Shown here in pieces: positions 61,275 through 64,000 of a stretch of DNA of 64,000 nt. Under the pieces are notes generated by a model. That model was given only the letters and a program-made list of their open reading frames with translations, ran no database searches and was not told where the DNA came from. Position numbers and translations under genes: made by a program. This stretch comes from an uncultured Clostridia bacterium (GTDB taxonomy: Bacteria > Bacillota > Clostridia > Oscillospirales > Acutalibacteraceae), in NCBI GenBank assembly GCA_937876375.1, contig CALEHY010000006.1:13812-77811 (forward strand), given 5' to 3'. How positions within the stretch are numbered: the stretch's first letter is position 1; every line of letters begins with the position of its first letter.

Positions 61275-62048
61275 CTATGCCAAAAATTTTGTACCAATGG
61301 ACTCACCATTAAGCACCTTGTATATATTACTAGGGTTGTCACCATTTGTGATAACTACAGGAATACCAGCACCATTAGCAATCCTAGCAGCCTTAATCTT
61401 TGTAGCGAATCCACCAGTGCCCTTTTCACCAGCGCCACCAGCAATAGCCTCAATCTCTGGTGTAATTTCCTCAACTACTGGTATCAGCTGTGCATCTGGG
61501 TTAATGCTAGGATTAGAATCAAAAAGACCATCTGTATCAGTAAGTAGCACTAGCATATCTGCATCGATAATGCCAGCCACAAGAGCAGAAAGGCAATCGT
61601 TATCACCATTGATTAGCTCCTCGATAGATACAGAGTCGTTCTCATTTACGATAGGAATAGCACCGTACTCAATAAGCTGATTAAATGTGTCAATAAGGTG
61701 CTGTTTGCCCTCTGTTCGCTCCAATACGTCAGAAGTGAAAAGTAGCTGACCAACAACTACATTAAACTCGCTAAAGAACTTGTCATACAAAAACATTAGC
61801 TCACTTTGACCAACAGCTGCAGCAGCCTGAAGACCAGAGGTGGTAGTAGGCTTCTTGCTAAAGCCAAGCTTTGTAGCGCCAACACCGATAGCACCAGAGG
61901 TAACGAGCACTACCTCGTGACCCATATTGTGCAAATCAGCAAGCACTGACACTAGCTGTGCCATACGAGCAATATTAGTTTTTCCAGTTTCGTGGGTTAG
62001 GGTTGAGGTGCCAACCTTAACTACAATACGCTTTTTATCCATACGCAT
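61275..62048 (-). CDS. proB: Glutamate 5-kinase (short form)
   Basis: A 257-residue amino-acid kinase phosphorylating glutamate, first step of proline synthesis. 'VVKVGTSTLT' near the N-terminus, 'GAIGVGATKLG' and 'NENDSVSIEELINGDNDCLSALVAG' are typical. It lacks the C-terminal PUA domain of the E. coli enzyme (about 367 residues), a common short version. ATGs at 62048 and 62042 are both possible starts. Confidence 0.93.
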   Translation of the reverse strand: MRMDKKRIVVKVGTSTLTHETGKTNIARMAQLVSVLADLHNMGHEVVLVTSGAIGVGATKLGFSKKPTTTSGLQAAAAVGQSELMFLYDKFFSEFNVVVGQLLFTSDVLERTEGKQHLIDTFNQLIEYGAIPIVNENDSVSIEELINGDNDCLSALVAGIIDADMLVLLTDTDGLFDSNPSINPDAQLIPVVEEITPEIEAIAGGAGEKGTGGFATKIKAARIANGAGIPVVITNGDNPSNIYKVLNGESIGTKFLA

Positions 62049-62076
62049 AATACCCCATTATTATAATCCAAATTAC

Positions 62077-62105
62077 ATTATATCACACGACTTGTCTACT
62101 TGCAA
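62077..62105 (-). promoter_or_regulatory. Promoter of proBA
   Basis: -35 TTGCAA (62100-62105), 17-nt spacer, extended -10 TGATATAAT (core 62077-62082) on the minus strand. Confidence 0.68.
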
Positions 62106-62168
62106 ATATTTTATATTAAAAATAATAATCACCAATTTTTTGAAAATACTAGTGACAGAGGTGACATT

Positions 62169-63506
62169 ATGACCAATATGAGCAGAAGAAATTATATCAG
62201 ACTGATATCCTTTGCGATATTCGGACTAATAGTGCTTTTTGTACTGGCGATAAACGGAATAAAGAGCACAATGAACTACAAAAATCAGCTAGAGCTGAGC
62301 TACCAGCAATCACTAACAGAGCTGGACGAATGCCTAGAGACAGTCAGCACAGATTTGACCAAGAGCCTATATTCAAATTCATCAGGCGAAATATATGACT
62401 TGAGTCGTGATTTGTACGCCCAGTGTGCCACAGCAAAGAACGCTATCAGCCGTTTGCCAATCAAACAAATGGAGCTAGGTAATGCATACAAATTTCTCTC
62501 CCAAGCAAGCGATTATGCCCAGTATATCGGCTCAAAAATAGAGAACAAAGAGCCTATCAGTGATGAAGAGCACAAAAATCTAAAGGCTCTGCTATCATAC
62601 GCTCAAAAATTTTCTGATAGGACAAGCGATATGGTCAGCTTGGTCGAGGCTGGTGGACGAATTACCGAAAACGAGGTCAAATCAGACAGCCCAGTATCTG
62701 TCAGCACGCTATCGAATGATTTTAGTATGAGTGCAAAGACGTTCGAGGATTTCCCTACCCTACTGTACGATGGTCCATTCTCTGACCAGGTGCTAAACAA
62801 ATCATCACAGATGGTAAAAGACGCCAAGATATACACCCGTGAGGGCTGTATCAAGGTTGCGGCAAACGCACTGGACGTGCCAGTGAACAAAATCAGCTAC
62901 TCATCCGATGAACAGGGCTCTATGCCTTGCTATTCATTCAACTGTGGCAGATACTCCATATCAGTCACAAAGCAAGGCAGATATGTCAGAGAAATAATAT
63001 ATTCAGGTGCAATAGAAAACAGTAGCATATCTAGCGAAAACGCTTGCAACCTAGCGCTAGATTACCTAGAAAAGCTAGGCTATATGAATATGAAAATCAG
63101 CTACTACGCTATAGAAAACAATGTGTGTATGGTCAACTGTGCATACACACAAAATGACACCGTATGCTACGCTGATTTAATCAAAATCGGTATATCAATG
63201 AATGATGGCAAGCTAGTATCACTGGACGCTACGACCTATCTCACAAATCATACCGACAGAAAAATAAAAAGCCCAAAGCTAACGATAGCTCAGGCAGAGA
63301 AACGAGTATCAAAATATCTAACGTCAAAAAGCACAAAGCTCTGCATCATACCAAAGGAGAATGGCACAGAGATAGAATGCTACGAAATCACCTGCGAAAG
63401 CAGAGATACTGGCGAAAAAGCACTAGTATATATCAACACACAAAATGGTGATGAGGAGGATATAATGCTCCTACTAGAAACAGACAATGGCACATTAGTA
63501 AAATAA
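62169..63506 (+). CDS. ypeB: YpeB-like germination protein
   Basis: A 445-residue protein with an N-terminal membrane anchor, a helical N-terminal domain and two or three PepSY-like C-terminal domains. 'FEDFPTLLYDGPFSD' (about 193-206) is the YpeB hallmark. In Bacillus, YpeB and the cortex-lytic enzyme SleB need each other in the spore. The ATG at 62169 with AGAGGTG upstream was chosen over 62100. No sleB follows; an unrelated lipoprotein gene comes next. A forespore promoter was not clear (weak TAATA-N17-AATACTA at 62123-62151). Confidence 0.9.
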   Translation: MTNMSRRNYIRLISFAIFGLIVLFVLAINGIKSTMNYKNQLELSYQQSLTELDECLETVSTDLTKSLYSNSSGEIYDLSRDLYAQCATAKNAISRLPIKQMELGNAYKFLSQASDYAQYIGSKIENKEPISDEEHKNLKALLSYAQKFSDRTSDMVSLVEAGGRITENEVKSDSPVSVSTLSNDFSMSAKTFEDFPTLLYDGPFSDQVLNKSSQMVKDAKIYTREGCIKVAANALDVPVNKISYSSDEQGSMPCYSFNCGRYSISVTKQGRYVREIIYSGAIENSSISSENACNLALDYLEKLGYMNMKISYYAIENNVCMVNCAYTQNDTVCYADLIKIGISMNDGKLVSLDATTYLTNHTDRKIKSPKLTIAQAEKRVSKYLTSKSTKLCIIPKENGTEIECYEITCESRDTGEKALVYINTQNGDEEDIMLLLETDNGTLVK

Positions 63507-63557
63507 TGAATAAAAACTCAAAAAAGTGCCAAAACTATTTGCGAAAGGATGATACAA

Positions 63558-63878
63558 ATGAAAAAAATATTTACTATCGCTCTAGCACTAGCTATTGCGA
63601 CAACAGTATTCGTAGGCTGTAGCAAAAAGGATGGTCAAATCACAACGACCAGCCAGACCTCAACCACGATGAGAACAACCACAAAATCATCAACCTCTAC
63701 CACCACACAGACCACAACCGACAAAATGATGAACGATGGCGACAAGGTTGGCGAAGAGGTAAAGGACAGAGCCGACAAGGTTGGCGATGATATTGGTGAG
63801 GGTGTAAACGACGTGGCTGACGGTGTTGGCGATGCTGTGAACAAAGCTGGCGACGCTGTATCCAATGCGTTAGACTAG
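63558..63878 (+). CDS. Small lipoprotein with Thr linker and repeated amphipathic tail
   Basis: A 106-residue protein: lipobox F-V-G-C (Cys 21), a Thr/Ser linker (about 27-57), and a tail of repeating D-x-V/A-G-x-x-V units ('GDKVGEEV', 'ADKVGDDI', 'GVNDVADGVGDAV', 'KAGDAVSNALD') of about 7-11 residues, resembling LEA-like amphipathic helices. It starts 51 nt after ypeB, with AAAGGATG upstream; it may be cotranscribed with ypeB. No function is known. Confidence 0.78.
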   Translation: MKKIFTIALALAIATTVFVGCSKKDGQITTTSQTSTTMRTTTKSSTSTTTQTTTDKMMNDGDKVGEEVKDRADKVGDDIGEGVNDVADGVGDAVNKAGDAVSNALD

Positions 63879-64000
63879 TAACAGTGAAGAGAGCTTCACA
63901 GTTAACTGCTCACTAAAAAAAGACGGCCATTGGGGTGCCCTACACAAAGAAGCATAGGTTTTGACTTTGTTCTTTCACCTATCTATAACATTAAAAATGC
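63879..64000. other. 3' window edge, no gene recognised
   Basis: AT-rich end with a short CAGTGAAGAGAGCTTCACAG inverted repeat (63883-63902) like the motifs near 54670. No frame was recognised. Confidence 0.35.

Noticed and set aside
60790..61680. Long plus-strand open frame of 296 codons
   Set aside because: It is antisense to proA and proB, which have full catalytic motifs; its protein looks like a low-complexity shadow.

Overview
The window looks like the chromosome of an anaerobic, spore-forming, low-GC Clostridia, most likely Oscillospiraceae/Ruminococcaceae. The signs are pyruvate:ferredoxin oxidoreductase plus a 56-residue clostridial 2[4Fe-4S] ferredoxin, a GerK-type germinant receptor and YpeB (sporulation), an ECF transporter, GatCAB, and Thr-rich linkers in exported proteins. 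Native genes show a strong preference for the Leu codon CTA. No species is claimed. No rRNA, tRNA, CRISPR array, prophage or replication origin was recognised.

Layout. 1-2.1 kb: the 3' part of a condensation-type acyltransferase and a CorA-type channel, convergent across a shared terminator. 2.1-5.8 kb: pyruvate:ferredoxin oxidoreductase with a promoter and paired palindromes. 5.8-12.7 kb (minus): recD2, mreB, corrinoid adenosyltransferase, ecfT, a fused double ECF ATPase and an ECF S component. 12.7-25 kb (minus): rpoB-rpoC-rpsL-rpsG-fusA-tuf. 25.1-31.9 kb (plus): an oligopeptide-type binding lipoprotein, VanZ-like protein, nagB, two small lipoproteins, metG and tatD. 32 kb: ferredoxin. 32.3-37.3 kb (minus): citrate synthase, a membrane protein, an AEC carrier, holB and ricT. 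37.4-42.2 kb: a SpoIID-like fragment, gerKA-KB-KC, and the divergent DUF421/DUF4363 pair. 42.2-43.3 kb: an XRE regulator divergent from a membrane protein, with a long inverted repeat between. 43.3-48.8 kb: fluC/crcB, gatCAB and aspS. 49.1-51.6 kb: a DUF2975/XRE/DUF4173 operon. 51.7-52.6 kb: a RAYT transposase-like gene and a GNAT gene with foreign codon usage. 52.6-57.3 kb: GH13 glucosidase and glycogen phosphorylase. 57.3-62.1 kb: proB-proA, a Thr-linker membrane protein and a flippase. 62.2-63.9 kb: ypeB and a repetitive lipoprotein.

How it fits together. PFOR and ferredoxin form the pyruvate-oxidising electron branch. They lie 27 kb apart but carry the same 15-bp palindrome upstream of comparable promoters, so co-regulation is likely. 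The gerK and DUF421 operons are transcribed divergently from overlapping sigma-G-like promoters, which suggests forespore expression of both. GH13 and GlgP are consistent with intracellular glycogen or maltodextrin use.

The most interesting unexplained structures are the PFOR/ferredoxin operator, an inverted pair of REP-like palindromes inside the RAYT coding sequence, the XRE divergent inverted repeat, the interleaved forespore promoters, and an antisense terminator inside a coding region.
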